A stretch of DNA of 52,148 nt from an uncultured Alistipes sp. (GTDB taxonomy: Bacteria > Bacteroidota > Bacteroidia > Bacteroidales > Rikenellaceae), in assembly GCA_900545315.1 (NCBI GenBank), contig UQYM01000018.1, positions 1 to 52,148 of the forward strand, written 5' to 3'. The position numbers and the translations under genes were made by a program. Position 1 is the stretch's first letter; the number at the start of each line of letters is the position of its first letter. Below are positions 8,313 through 15,648 of this stretch, piece after piece. Under the pieces are notes generated by a model. The model was not told where the DNA came from, searched no databases, and saw only the letters and a list, made by a program, of their open reading frames with translations.

Positions 8313-9065
8313 TTATTTCGCCGTCGATGTCGCAGATACCAGATTGAACGTTACGTCATCAATGCAGAAGTAGGCCGGAGTATTCATGCCGTAATCTCCC
8401 ACATCACTCGACGAGATGGTAAAAGCCACTTTATTGAAGGTGCCCAGAGCCGAAAGATCCACTTTGGTCCAGGCTGCGCAGATGTAGCTTTTGCCATCGC
8501 GGAAGTCGGCCAGATAGATATCGGCTGTACCGGTCTGTGTACCATCTTCTTTGTAGCCAGTTGCGGTCACCTTAAACCAATCACCAGCTGCAAACTTCTT
8601 GGAATAGGCATCGCCATCCTGCATCGACAGGGCCGCATAAGTGTTGTTGTTGATCATCAACGAGAGCGAATTAGCCTCTTCGCCAGATGCCAGCGAGAAA
8701 AATGCACTGTTCGGATTAGAATAAGAGCTGTAATAACATACACCGAAATTGGTTGAACCGTTTGCACCTCCATCGGCAAATACGCTGTACTGATTGGCAT
8801 ATCCCGGAGTGGTTTTGTCGTGCAAATTGGAGACTGCAAAACCATCCCATGAAGCATAATCTGCGTTGTATGCATTATTGAAAGTTACGCCCTTCTCGGT
8901 GTAACTGGTGTTGTTGAGATAGCCATCAGCAGGCAGGGTAACCTGATCGAAGGTGACAGTCACCGTATTGGCAGGAGGTGGCACATCATCTTTATCCTTA
9001 TCACAAGAGACCATCGTCAACGAGCCTGCCACAGCAAGCAGCCAAAGAAGTTTAAAATTTTTCAT
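8313..9065 (-). CDS. DUF4465 surface lipoprotein under cobalamin riboswitch control
   Basis: A 250-residue lipoprotein: signal MKNFKLLWLLAVAGSLTMVSC with lipobox MVSC, then an Asp/Lys spacer DKDKDD and a beta-rich domain. The domain matches DUF4465: the opening TVTFDQVTLPADGYLNNTSY, central WDGFAVSN / YSVFADGG, 'NTYAALSMQDGD', and the closing 'YFCIDDVTFNL' strand. The long leader carries a cobalamin riboswitch (9225-9370), which is direct evidence for a role tied to B12. From memory, small surface lipoproteins of this kind in gut Bacteroidota (BtuH family) bind cobamides beside the BtuB/BtuG receptor. Here there is no btuB, btuG or ABC importer in the window, so this is an orphan B12-regulated gene. 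The family call is fairly sure; cobamide binding is inferred. Confidence 0.85.
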   Translation of the reverse strand: MKNFKLLWLLAVAGSLTMVSCDKDKDDVPPPANTVTVTFDQVTLPADGYLNNTSYTEKGVTFNNAYNADYASWDGFAVSNLHDKTTPGYANQYSVFADGGANGSTNFGVCYYSSYSNPNSAFFSLASGEEANSLSLMINNNTYAALSMQDGDAYSKKFAAGDWFKVTATGYKEDGTQTGTADIYLADFRDGKSYICAAWTKVDLSALGTFNKVAFTISSSDVGDYGMNTPAYFCIDDVTFNLVSATSTAK

Positions 9066-9224
9066 GATCTAACTGTTATGTAACTAACTGTATTTATTTA
9101 AAAAACGTTTCAAATAGGCACACAACAATCCGGTGCATCCGATCCCGGTGCACAAGTCATCACGAACAACAAATCAGCGGATAATGCTTCATCCGACGAA
9201 TGCCGGATAAAGGTCCTACTGTTC

Positions 9225-9370
9225 TAGCTCCCGAAAACAACAGCAACCGGAAAGAGGAGTCGGCCGGTATTCTGACTTATCGCCCCGAAGGCGAATTACA
9301 GCAGCGGGTACTGTTCCTGATTCTCACAGGATTCCCTTTTCGCCATGTTCCATGCATGGCACCGAATCCA
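9225..9370 (-). ncRNA. Cobalamin (B12) riboswitch
   Basis: Read on the minus strand, the leader shows the conserved landmarks of the cobalamin riboswitch in the right order. These are AAAAGGGAAT (9331-9340), then GAGAATCAGGAACAGTACCCGC (shown here only by its halves, GAGAATCAGGAACAG and TACCCGC; 9304-9325), and CTGTAAT. A variable GCCTTCGGGGC hairpin follows. Last comes the B12 box AGTCAGAATACCGGCC (9262-9277). The boundaries are approximate. It lies between a consensus promoter (9374-9403) and the DUF4465 gene, about 160 nt before its start. No T-run follows immediately, so translational control by ribosome-site occlusion is more likely than termination. Binding of adenosyl- or another cobalamin should lower expression. 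Confidence 0.93.
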
Positions 9371-9373
9371 TCG

Positions 9374-9403
9374 CAAAGGTAGAAATTTTTTCAGAACAAA
9401 CAA
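9374..9403 (-). promoter_or_regulatory. Promoter of the B12-riboswitch transcript
   Basis: On the minus strand TTG (9401-9403), exactly 19 nt, then TACCTTTG (9374-9381): a perfect match to the Bacteroidota consensus. It places the transcript start a few nucleotides before the riboswitch, at about 9365-9369. Confidence 0.8.
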
Positions 9404-9431
9404 CACCTTGCCAAATTGTTCGTATTGAGAC

Positions 9432-9929
9432 TCAATATTCGATCTTATCCTCTTTATCGTTCCACTGGTCAAATGCACGGCGCGCCTCATCGGCCAGCAA
9501 ACGGCAGGAGTGTAAACGCCGTTTATCGGCCGGCAGCGCCAATTCATCGTATATAAAAGAGTCATCGAATCCGATCTGTTTGGCATCTGTTTTATCGTTA
9601 CCGAAATACATCCGGTCGATGTGCGCCCAGTAGATAGCCCCCAAACACATCGGACAGGGTTCACAAGAGGTGTAAATTTCGCACCCGCTCAGATCGAATG
9701 TTCCCAACGCACGAGCCGCATTGCGGATAGCCGTCACCTCGGCATGGGCAGTCGGATCATTTTCACGCGTCACGCCATTGGTCCCGGTAGCCACCACCAC
9801 CCCATCCTTAACAATCACTGCCCCGAACGGTCCCCCTCCGGCACGGACATTGGCCTCGGAAAGCGCAATGGCCTCCCGCATAAAACGCATCGCTGTTTCA
9901 GAAATATTCGGATCGCACTTTTTACACAT
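9432..9929 (-). CDS. guaD: Guanine deaminase (cytidine-deaminase fold)
   Basis: Cytosolic Zn2+ enzyme converting guanine to xanthine plus ammonia. Counting from MCKKCD (start chosen at 9929; the frame continues upstream without conserved sequence), the product is 165 residues. The zinc site is complete: H62-A-E64 (TAHAEVTAIRN) and PCPMC with C92 and C95. The context TSCEPCPMCLGAIYWAHI, the DDSFIYDEL segment and the C-terminal 'W...K.EY' end match Bacillus GuaD rather than TadA or cytidine deaminase. The C-terminal Tyr that reaches into the neighbouring subunit is present. It is transcribed divergently from xpt, whose product uses xanthine: the two steps together recycle guanine to XMP. No shared regulator was seen. 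Confidence 0.9.
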   Translation of the reverse strand: MCKKCDPNISETAMRFMREAIALSEANVRAGGGPFGAVIVKDGVVVATGTNGVTRENDPTAHAEVTAIRNAARALGTFDLSGCEIYTSCEPCPMCLGAIYWAHIDRMYFGNDKTDAKQIGFDDSFIYDELALPADKRRLHSCRLLADEARRAFDQWNDKEDKIEY

Positions 9930-10239
9930 TTTTATTGAGGTTTTATGATATTTATTGGGGAGCAGGGCGAATCGATTCGTTATACAGGGCCGTGCCCCCC
10001 GTCTCACATTTTACAGAACCGACATACGATAACACGCTGCACCCGCTTCTCTCCGAACTGTTCTTCCCATTGGGTCTAAACTATCCTGAAGACTGGCTCA
10101 TACAACTTACTCACCTTCGGGTAACGCACGCATAGAGTCACCGTAACGGTCGGCTACTGGTAACGAACAAATATAACGCATTGCACCGAGAAGCAGAAGT
10201 CCCCGAAGGAGGAATCTTCACCCCAACCGTCGCACCAAT

Positions 10240-10270
10240 TTGTAAAAGACGGCAAAAATCGATAGTTTTA
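10240..10270 (+). promoter_or_regulatory. Probable xpt promoter
   Basis: TTG (10240-10242), 20 nt, then TAGTTTTA (10263-10270), one mismatch from TAnnTTTG. It lies 55 nt before the xpt start. The rest of the 9930-10324 region contains no gene, and I see no purine riboswitch core in it. Confidence 0.5.
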
Positions 10271-10324
10271 CATTACTTTAATGCTTTTGGAGCACCGATA
10301 ACACATCGAAAAAACAGACACAGA

Positions 10325-10894
10325 ATGAAACTTCTCAAAGATCGGATTCTACAGGATGGCAAATGCTTCGAGGGAGGCGTACTGAAGGTGGACAGCTTCA
10401 TCAACCATCAAATGGATCCCACTTTGATGAAGGCAATGGCGGTTGAATTTGTGCACCGGTTTGCCAACGAACCGTTCAACAAGGTGTTGACCATCGAAGC
10501 CAGCGGCATTGCCCCGGCCATTATGGTGGGTTTCCTGATGGATCTGCCGGTGGTCTTCGCCAAAAAGAGACAGCCCAAAACGATGGAAAACATGCTCTCG
10601 ACCCGGGTCTACTCCTTTACAAAAGGCCGAGACTACGACATTTGTCTGAGTCGGGATTTTCTCACTCCGGATGATCGCGTGCTATTTATTGACGATTTTT
10701 TGGCCAATGGCAATGCTGCACTGGGAGCCATCGATCTGATCGAAAAGGCCGGAGCTGAACTGGTTGGCATGGGATTTCTCATCGAAAAGGCCTTTCAGCC
10801 CGGCGGAGAGCTACTGCGGAGAAAGGGCATTCATGTCGAATCATTGGCCATCATCGAGAGCCTCAAGGATTGCCAAATTCGTTTTCGCGAATAG
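10325..10894 (+). CDS. xpt: Xanthine phosphoribosyltransferase
   Basis: Type I phosphoribosyltransferase: xanthine + PRPP to XMP. The start at 10325 (MKLLKDRILQDG...) gives 190 residues, the normal Xpt length; an upstream in-frame ATG at 10181 would add 48 unconserved residues. Diagnostic segments are GGVLKVDSFINHQMDP (about 18-33), VLTIEASGIAPAI, the FAKKRQPKTM loop, and the PRPP motif VLFIDDFLANGNAA (about 117-130). The dimer-type Xpt ending 'G..VESLAIIESL' is also present. It is divergent from guaD and, with it, channels guanine to XMP. Regulation by PurR or a riboswitch, known in Firmicutes, is not evident here. Confidence 0.95.
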   Translation: MKLLKDRILQDGKCFEGGVLKVDSFINHQMDPTLMKAMAVEFVHRFANEPFNKVLTIEASGIAPAIMVGFLMDLPVVFAKKRQPKTMENMLSTRVYSFTKGRDYDICLSRDFLTPDDRVLFIDDFLANGNAALGAIDLIEKAGAELVGMGFLIEKAFQPGGELLRRKGIHVESLAIIESLKDCQIRFRE

Positions 10895-11283
10895 CACTCG
10901 ACCCACCGGCGTTTGCGACCTCGCCCATCTCAATTCCTTTTCTTCATTTCCAAGTTCCAACCATCCGTTAGACATCGTCCGTCTTCGATCACCTCGCCGT
11001 AACCTTGTGCACGCTTCGACCTGGATCTAACAACCACGCACACAAGAAAAGGGATAGAAGTAAGCAGGAAACAATGAACAGTTTTCCGCATACGTTTCGA
11101 CGAAGCATTGCAGTGCGCAACCGATAGGATACAACAGATACAGACAGAATTACTCAATTGCCCACCTAATTATATAGCGAAGGTAGAGGCGATCGTACCG
11201 TTTCTCAATAAAATTGGAATTCAGTCAAAGCTGTTTAAATTCGCATTCAAAGAAATTCAAATCACGCACCTAATTTTCGCTCC
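10895..11283. other. Non-coding gap between xpt and mntH
   Basis: 389 nt with no plausible gene and no strong hairpin. Immediately upstream of mntH, TAATTTTC is a weak -7 candidate. No MntR/DtxR-like dyad was recognised. Confidence 0.4.
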
Positions 11284-12552
11284 ATGGGACTCCTGAAAAC
11301 CATACGTTCCAAATTGACCCGCGATGGGCACCACCCCACCCAAGGTGGACTCGAAATTCTGAAATACATCGGGCCCGGCCTGCTCGTGACAGTCGGGTTT
11401 ATTGATCCCGGTAACTGGGCCTCCAATCTCGCCGCAGGGGCCGATTACGGTTATGCTCTGCTCTGGATGGTAACCCTCTCGACCATCATGCTGATCGTAC
11501 TGCAACACAACGTCGCCCACCTGGGGATCGCCACCGGACTCTGCCTTTCGGAAGCTGCAGCGACGTACCTGCATCCCGCCGCCTCGAAAACCGTGCTCGG
11601 CTCAGCCATGCTCGCCTCGATCTCCACCTCCCTGGCAGAGATTTTGGGTGGAGCCATCGCGCTGCAGATGCTGTTTGGCGTCCCGGTACGAATCGGAGCC
11701 CTACTGGTGCTGATCTTTGTCCTGATCATGCTCTTTACCAACAGCTACCGACTGATCGAAAAGTGGATCATCGCCTTCGTCTCGATCATCGGTCTCTCGT
11801 TCATTTATGAACTCTCCTTAGTAACCATCGACTGGCCTGCTGCCGCCAAAGCATGGGTCACCCCCTCCTTCCCTCAAGGATCGATCGTCATCATTATGAG
11901 CGTGCTGGGTGCAGTGGTCATGCCCCACAACCTCTTCCTTCACTCGGAGGTGATCCAAAGCCGTCAATGGAATCTGAGCGACGACAAAGTGATCAAAAAA
12001 CAGCTCCGTTACGAATATGTGGATACCATTCTCTCGATGGTTATCGGCTGGGCCATCAACAGCGCCATGATTCTGTTGGCCGCCTCAACCTTTTTCGTTT
12101 CGGGCACACCGGTATCGGAACTGCAACAGGCAGACTCCCTATTGCAACCTCTTTTGGGCAGTAATGCCACGATCATTTTTGCCGTTGCACTGCTGTTTGC
12201 CGGAATCGCCTCGACCATCACCTCCGGGATGGCTGCCGGCTCCATCTTCGCCGGAATGTTCAAAGAGCCTTACGATATCAAGGACTCCCACTCACGTACG
12301 GGTGTCATCCTCTCGTTGATCATCGCCTTTCTGATCATTATTCTGATCTCCGACCCCTTCAAAGGGCTGATATACTCGCAAATGGCGCTGAGCGTACAGC
12401 TCCCCATCACGGTGTTCACTCAGGTATATCTCACCTCCTCGGAAAAGGTGATGGGCAAATTCCGCAACTCCACTTTTACGAAATATCTGCTCTACACGAT
12501 CGGCATTGTCGTAACTGTGTTGAACCTGATGCTTCTCTGGAGCTGCCTGTGA
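11284..12552 (+). CDS. mntH: Nramp-family Mn2+/Fe2+ transporter (MntH)
   Basis: Proton-coupled divalent metal importer of the inner membrane. The 422-residue protein has about 11 TM segments. The metal-site motifs are intact: DPGN at residues 41-44 in TM1 (GFIDPGNWASN) and A210-VV-M213-P-H in TM6 (LGAVVMPHNLFLHS). The TM6 Met is the residue that selects transition metals over Ca2+/Mg2+. The TM8/9 region LFAGIASTITSGMAAGSIFAG also fits. It stands alone, with a short hydrophilic N-terminus, and ends in a hairpin terminator shared with the convergent response-regulator operon. Mn2+ is the usual substrate in bacteria; Fe2+ cannot be excluded. Confidence 0.93.
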   Translation: MGLLKTIRSKLTRDGHHPTQGGLEILKYIGPGLLVTVGFIDPGNWASNLAAGADYGYALLWMVTLSTIMLIVLQHNVAHLGIATGLCLSEAAATYLHPAASKTVLGSAMLASISTSLAEILGGAIALQMLFGVPVRIGALLVLIFVLIMLFTNSYRLIEKWIIAFVSIIGLSFIYELSLVTIDWPAAAKAWVTPSFPQGSIVIIMSVLGAVVMPHNLFLHSEVIQSRQWNLSDDKVIKKQLRYEYVDTILSMVIGWAINSAMILLAASTFFVSGTPVSELQQADSLLQPLLGSNATIIFAVALLFAGIASTITSGMAAGSIFAGMFKEPYDIKDSHSRTGVILSLIIAFLIIILISDPFKGLIYSQMALSVQLPITVFTQVYLTSSEKVMGKFRNSTFTKYLLYTIGIVVTVLNLMLLWSCL

Positions 12553-12688
12553 TACCCGCACACGGACCAATAGGATTGTCAACGGTGACCATTATAAAAA
12601 CTTTTCGTATCGATCGGAATCCGCTGGTAACACCGCCTTGTCCCACAATCCGTTAATTCGATATTAGGCTTTCAACAAAAATCAATAA

Positions 12689-12721
12689 AAACGCGACTCT
12701 TTCCCAAGAGTCGCGTTTCAA
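12689..12721. terminator. Bidirectional terminator, mntH / response regulator
   Basis: 12-bp stem AACGCGACTCTT / AAGAGTCGCGTT with a TCCC loop, preceded by AAAA and followed by TTT-rich sequence. It lies between two convergent transcripts. Confidence 0.75.
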
Positions 12722-12748
12722 GGTAATCTACACTGCTGTTTGCGAGAT

Positions 12749-13357
12749 CTATTCGATATCCTGCTGATCGATCATACGATTCAGCAGCGCATAGACTGTT
12801 AATCCCGATACCGATTTGATACCGGTTTTACGGGCGATGTTTTTGCGGTGCGAAATCACCGTATGGATCGAGATACAGTATTGATCCGCAATCTCTTTGT
12901 TGGTCAATCCACGGGCCACCGCCACCAAAATCTCTTTTTCACGCTCCGACAACTCGTAACTCTCGGCCACCATCGGATGGGCGTGTCTATTTTCGAGTGC
13001 CTTACGCAATTTCCGCACAATCTGAGAGGGTTCATCATACAGATAGAAGGCCCCGTCATACTGTTTCAGCAGTTCATCATCCAACACCCCTCCGGTCAAG
13101 ATGGCCACCAACGCCGTCGAATGCAAATCCGGCAACAAGGAACGGATCGCACTGCGTTTCTGAAAGTCGAAAAGGCAGGGGTCAACCACCACCACATCGG
13201 GCGCCAACACCGTCAACCGTTCGCCGTAGCGTCCCCAATCGGGCAGCGTATCGACCACCTCGAATTCGGAGTGTTCCGCCAAAATCTCTTTGAGTCCCCG
13301 AGCCACAATGGCCGACGGCTCAATCACCAAAATACGATATCGTCCGTTATCTGCCAT
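12749..13357 (-). CDS. LuxR/NarL-type response regulator with degenerate receiver
   Basis: A 202-residue transcription factor. Residues 1-120 form a CheY-like receiver: ILVIEPSAIVARGL, then VVVVDPCLF with candidate phospho-Asp D59, and LVAILTG with Thr88. The acidic pair is reduced (E13 only), and the usual Lys near position 110 is missing (GAFYLYDEPSQ). Residues about 137-195 are a LuxR helix-turn-helix (LSEREKEILVAVARGLTNKEIADQYCISIHTVISHRKNI). Its start lies inside the end of the hemerythrin-like gene (11-bp overlap), so the two are translationally coupled and probably act together. No histidine kinase is nearby. The degenerate receiver suggests control by something other than classical phosphotransfer, perhaps the hemerythrin-like partner. 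That is inference. Confidence 0.9.
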   Translation of the reverse strand: MADNGRYRILVIEPSAIVARGLKEILAEHSEFEVVDTLPDWGRYGERLTVLAPDVVVVDPCLFDFQKRSAIRSLLPDLHSTALVAILTGGVLDDELLKQYDGAFYLYDEPSQIVRKLRKALENRHAHPMVAESYELSEREKEILVAVARGLTNKEIADQYCISIHTVISHRKNIARKTGIKSVSGLTVYALLNRMIDQQDIE

Positions 13358-14051
13358 GACTCTTCTCCAATTGCATCACAAAGGGGACCAAAACTTTATT
13401 TTCAATCAGCGTATGGCGTCCCAGATCGTCCTCTAACAGAAAGACATTGAACAGCGCACGATTCAACCGTCGGGCCGACACATCACTGGGCAGGTATTTG
13501 ATCAGAATATTTTTCAGATCCTCGAGCGTATCCTCAATATTGCTGTGGTTCTCTTCGAACTGCTCGATGCTGTATCCCTCGGTATGCTCACCGTGCACCA
13601 ACCCTCGGATATAGGGAAAAACGGTCTGCTCCTCATAAGCGAAGTGGGTTTCGACTTCACGTCGGTACTCGTTGAAAAAACGGTCCAAAATTCGAATCGA
13701 AGAGGTCTCCTCGGTCCCCTCCTCCAACGAGGAGAGGTTTTCCCAGATTTCGGGGATACGCTCTTCCAGATAATACCGGTGAGAGTTGTGCAGATAGAGG
13801 ACAATATCTTCGACATCGATCCCTTCGAGCCGCTCCGCATCGGGCAGATAGTCATCGAAAGTATAGATACTGCAGATCATCAGGAACAGTTCCAGCGACA
13901 CCCCTTGTGCACGGCACACCTCAGCGACACTGCGATCGCCAAACCCCAAATGGATACCGAAACGGGGCAGTACCGTCAATAGCGCATAGTTAGCCTGGAT
14001 CAGATCGGACATCTTCATACTGCCCGAGAGAAGGAGCTGTTTCATCTGCAT
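13347..14051 (-). CDS. Hemerythrin-domain protein related to ScdA/YtfE (RIC)
   Basis: A 234-residue cytoplasmic protein (start 14051, MQMKQLLL...; the frame extends to 14210 without conserved sequence). Residues 15-65 look like the ScdA_N/DUF1858 helical domain, but the Cys-Cys pair is replaced by Gly-Phe (IHLGFGDRSVAEVC). Residues 85-225 are a four-helix hemerythrin-like domain with candidate di-iron ligands H88/H91 (LHNSHRYY), H136 and E140/E141 (THFAYEEQ), H169 (EENHSN), H213 and E217 (GRHTLIENK). YtfE/ScdA proteins repair Fe-S clusters after nitric oxide or peroxide damage; other hemerythrin proteins sense O2. Overlap with the LuxR regulator gene argues for a sensing role here. The function is inferred; the fold is confident. 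Confidence 0.87.
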   Translation of the reverse strand: MQMKQLLLSGSMKMSDLIQANYALLTVLPRFGIHLGFGDRSVAEVCRAQGVSLELFLMICSIYTFDDYLPDAERLEGIDVEDIVLYLHNSHRYYLEERIPEIWENLSSLEEGTEETSSIRILDRFFNEYRREVETHFAYEEQTVFPYIRGLVHGEHTEGYSIEQFEENHSNIEDTLEDLKNILIKYLPSDVSARRLNRALFNVFLLEDDLGRHTLIENKVLVPFVMQLEKSHGR

Positions 14052-14272
14052 AGGTTTTCCACAAATATGGGATAAATTCTCGGAACGGACAATTGTGCGT
14101 GCCACTCCAACATTCTGTTTCATCTGTTCAACTTTGACTCGGTTCACTGCAACCGCTGAGCAGTCTTTAATTCCTTTGTTGAAACACAGATCGGTTCTTG
14201 TCTCCAACAACTCTCAGCTCAGTTCGTATCACTTGGGGGTACCTTTCCAAACCCCATACTTCAAATACAGTG

Positions 14273-14280
14273 CAAAACTA
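14273..14280 (-). promoter_or_regulatory. -7 box of the hemerythrin/LuxR operon
   Basis: TAGTTTTG on the minus strand matches TAnnTTTG, but there is no TTG at 19-21 nt upstream. A weak -33 region suggests a promoter that needs an activator. The leader would be about 215 nt. TACCCCT (14278-14284, plus strand) overlaps the box and fits the NarL-type heptamer TACYYMT, a possible autoregulatory site. Confidence 0.45.
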
Positions 14281-14306
14281 CCCCTATATATTACATGCGT
14301 CTATCG

Positions 14307-14320
14307 CCACAAATAGGGAT
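14307..14320 (+). promoter_or_regulatory. Shared motif CCACAAATAGGGAT in a divergent promoter region
   Basis: This sequence sits between the minus-strand hemerythrin/LuxR promoter (26 nt from its -7 box) and the plus-strand lipoprotein/PepSY promoter (53 nt from its -7 box). A one-mismatch copy is at 24815-24828 upstream of the TonB/ABC operon. A looser copy, CCACAAATATGGGAT, is at 14059-14073 just before the hemerythrin start. Its role as an operator is inferred from position only. Confidence 0.35.
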
Positions 14321-14350
14321 TCTGGGTCTTTTTTTCATCACTTGTTGGGA

Positions 14351-14381
14351 TTGCGGTCCCTGTGGCTTCCCCCTACTTTTG
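14351..14381 (+). promoter_or_regulatory. Promoter of the lipoprotein/PepSY operon
   Basis: TTG (14351-14353), 20 nt, TACTTTTG (14374-14381): consensus -7 and -33 elements. The leader contains an 11-bp hairpin, CTCCTGTCGAG / CTCGGCAGGAG (14416-14441), about 40 nt before the ATG at 14482. Confidence 0.65.
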
Positions 14382-14481
14382 TCCTCGTAAGCCAAAAACC
14401 ATAGACGGACGATAGCTCCTGTCGAGTGCGCTCGGCAGGAGATCGTTCATCAACCTGCAAATGATCAAAATCACATACACC

Positions 14482-15069
14482 ATGAAAAAGAACTTTTTAG
14501 CTATACTTGCTGTTTCAGCCCTTTTAGGCAGCACGATCAGCAGCTGCGGAGCCGGCTCCTCTACGCCAAAGACCACAACCGCAACCGCTCAAGATACGGT
14601 TATGGAGGTGGATAGTGTGCTGAAAAATGGCGACAAACTGGTTGGACAGACCGTCGTTTTGGAGGGAGTCTGCACCCACATCTGCCAACATGGCGGAGGC
14701 AAGATCTTCTTGATGGGGAGCGACGACACCCAAACCATCCGTATCGATGCCAGTGAGCAGGTGGGTAGTTTTTCGCCTGAGGCTGTCAACAGCCTGGTAA
14801 GAGTACAAGGTACCGTCCATGAAGAACGTATCGATGAAGCGTTTCTCAATCAGTGGGAATCGCAGATCAAGAGTCAAGTTACCGAGCGGCACGGTGAAGG
14901 AGGAGTAGGATGTGAAAGCGACCAAAAAGCCCGCGGGGAGGCTCCTGCCGGAAGCATTGAAGAGCGGATTGCCAATTTCCGCAAACGGATTGCAGAACGC
15001 AAAGCCAACGAGGGAAAAGACTATCTCTCCTTTTACAGCATCACTGCCGACAATTACGAAATTCTTTAG
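14482..15069 (+). CDS. Lipoprotein with a putative OB-fold domain
   Basis: A 195-residue lipoprotein beginning MKKNFLAILAVSALLGSTISSC (lipobox ISSC); I chose this ATG because it puts the signal at the N-terminus. A short Thr-rich spacer is followed by about 80 residues resembling a nucleic-acid-binding-like OB fold seen in periplasmic proteins. This part includes MEVDSVLKNGDKLVGQTVVLEGVCTHIC, GGGKIFLMGSDDTQTIRID and VNSLVRVQGTVHEERID. The C-terminal part is charged and probably helical (SIEERIANFRKRIAERKANEGKDY). Cysteines at CTHICQH could bind a metal or form a disulfide. The gene ends 3 nt before the PepSY-type gene, so the two products likely work together at the envelope. I do not recognise a characterised homologue. 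Confidence 0.75.
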   Translation: MKKNFLAILAVSALLGSTISSCGAGSSTPKTTTATAQDTVMEVDSVLKNGDKLVGQTVVLEGVCTHICQHGGGKIFLMGSDDTQTIRIDASEQVGSFSPEAVNSLVRVQGTVHEERIDEAFLNQWESQIKSQVTERHGEGGVGCESDQKARGEAPAGSIEERIANFRKRIAERKANEGKDYLSFYSITADNYEIL

Positions 15070-15072
15070 CCG

Positions 15073-15648
15073 GTGCGAGTCAAGAAATTCGGTTCTGAAT
15101 TCCGGAAATGGAGTCGTACGATTCATCGCGAGTTGTCTTTCTTTTTCGCGGGAGTGGTTTTAATCTATGCAATTTCAGGCTTTTTGCTCAACCACAAACG
15201 CGACTTCAACGCTGAATACGACATTACACGCAAAGAGTTCACGCTTCAAGATCTTCCTAAATCGCAAGCCGATTGGAATAAAGATTTTGTACTGTCGATT
15301 CTCGAACCGTTGGATGAAGCCGACAACTACACGAAACACTACTTCCCTTCGGACTCGCAAATGAAAGTGTTTCTCAAAGGGGGATCATCCCTGATCGTGA
15401 ACACAGAGACCGGAGAAGCGTTGTACGAATCGATCCGTCGCCGACCCGTCTGGAGCAGTCTGAATCGGCTGCATTACAATCCTGGATATTGGTGGACCGC
15501 CTTTTCAGACATTTTCGCTTTTGCGTTAGTCATCATCACATTGACTGGACTCTTCATGGTAAAAGGGGCCAAAGGATTTTGGGGACGCGGAGGCATCGAG
15601 TTTTTAGCGGGAATCTTCATTCCGATACTCTTCTTGATCTTCACGTAA
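15073..15648 (+). CDS. PepSY-associated transmembrane protein
   Basis: A 191-residue inner-membrane protein starting with GTG at 15073. TM1 is about residues 19-40 (RELSFFFAGVVLIYAISGFLLNHK). A periplasmic region of about 100 residues contains a PepSY-like segment (KVFLKGGSSLIVNTETGEALYESIRRRPVWSSLNRLHYNPG). TM2 is about 145-165 and TM3 about 172-191. The RTIHRE helix start with His and the 'N.LHY' motif are typical of PepSY_TM proteins; conserved His and Arg suggest heme or metal-linked redox chemistry. In Bacteroidota, related proteins act with TonB receptors and lipoproteins in iron/siderophore use (for example the XusC component). No receptor is adjacent here, only the lipoprotein. The function is inferred. 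Confidence 0.82.
   Translation: MRVKKFGSEFRKWSRTIHRELSFFFAGVVLIYAISGFLLNHKRDFNAEYDITRKEFTLQDLPKSQADWNKDFVLSILEPLDEADNYTKHYFPSDSQMKVFLKGGSSLIVNTETGEALYESIRRRPVWSSLNRLHYNPGYWWTAFSDIFAFALVIITLTGLFMVKGAKGFWGRGGIEFLAGIFIPILFLIFT

Noticed and set aside
9296..9664. 122-codon minus-strand frame across the end of guaD and the riboswitch
   Set aside because: It overlaps guaD in another frame, and the sequence is fully explained by the cobalamin riboswitch.
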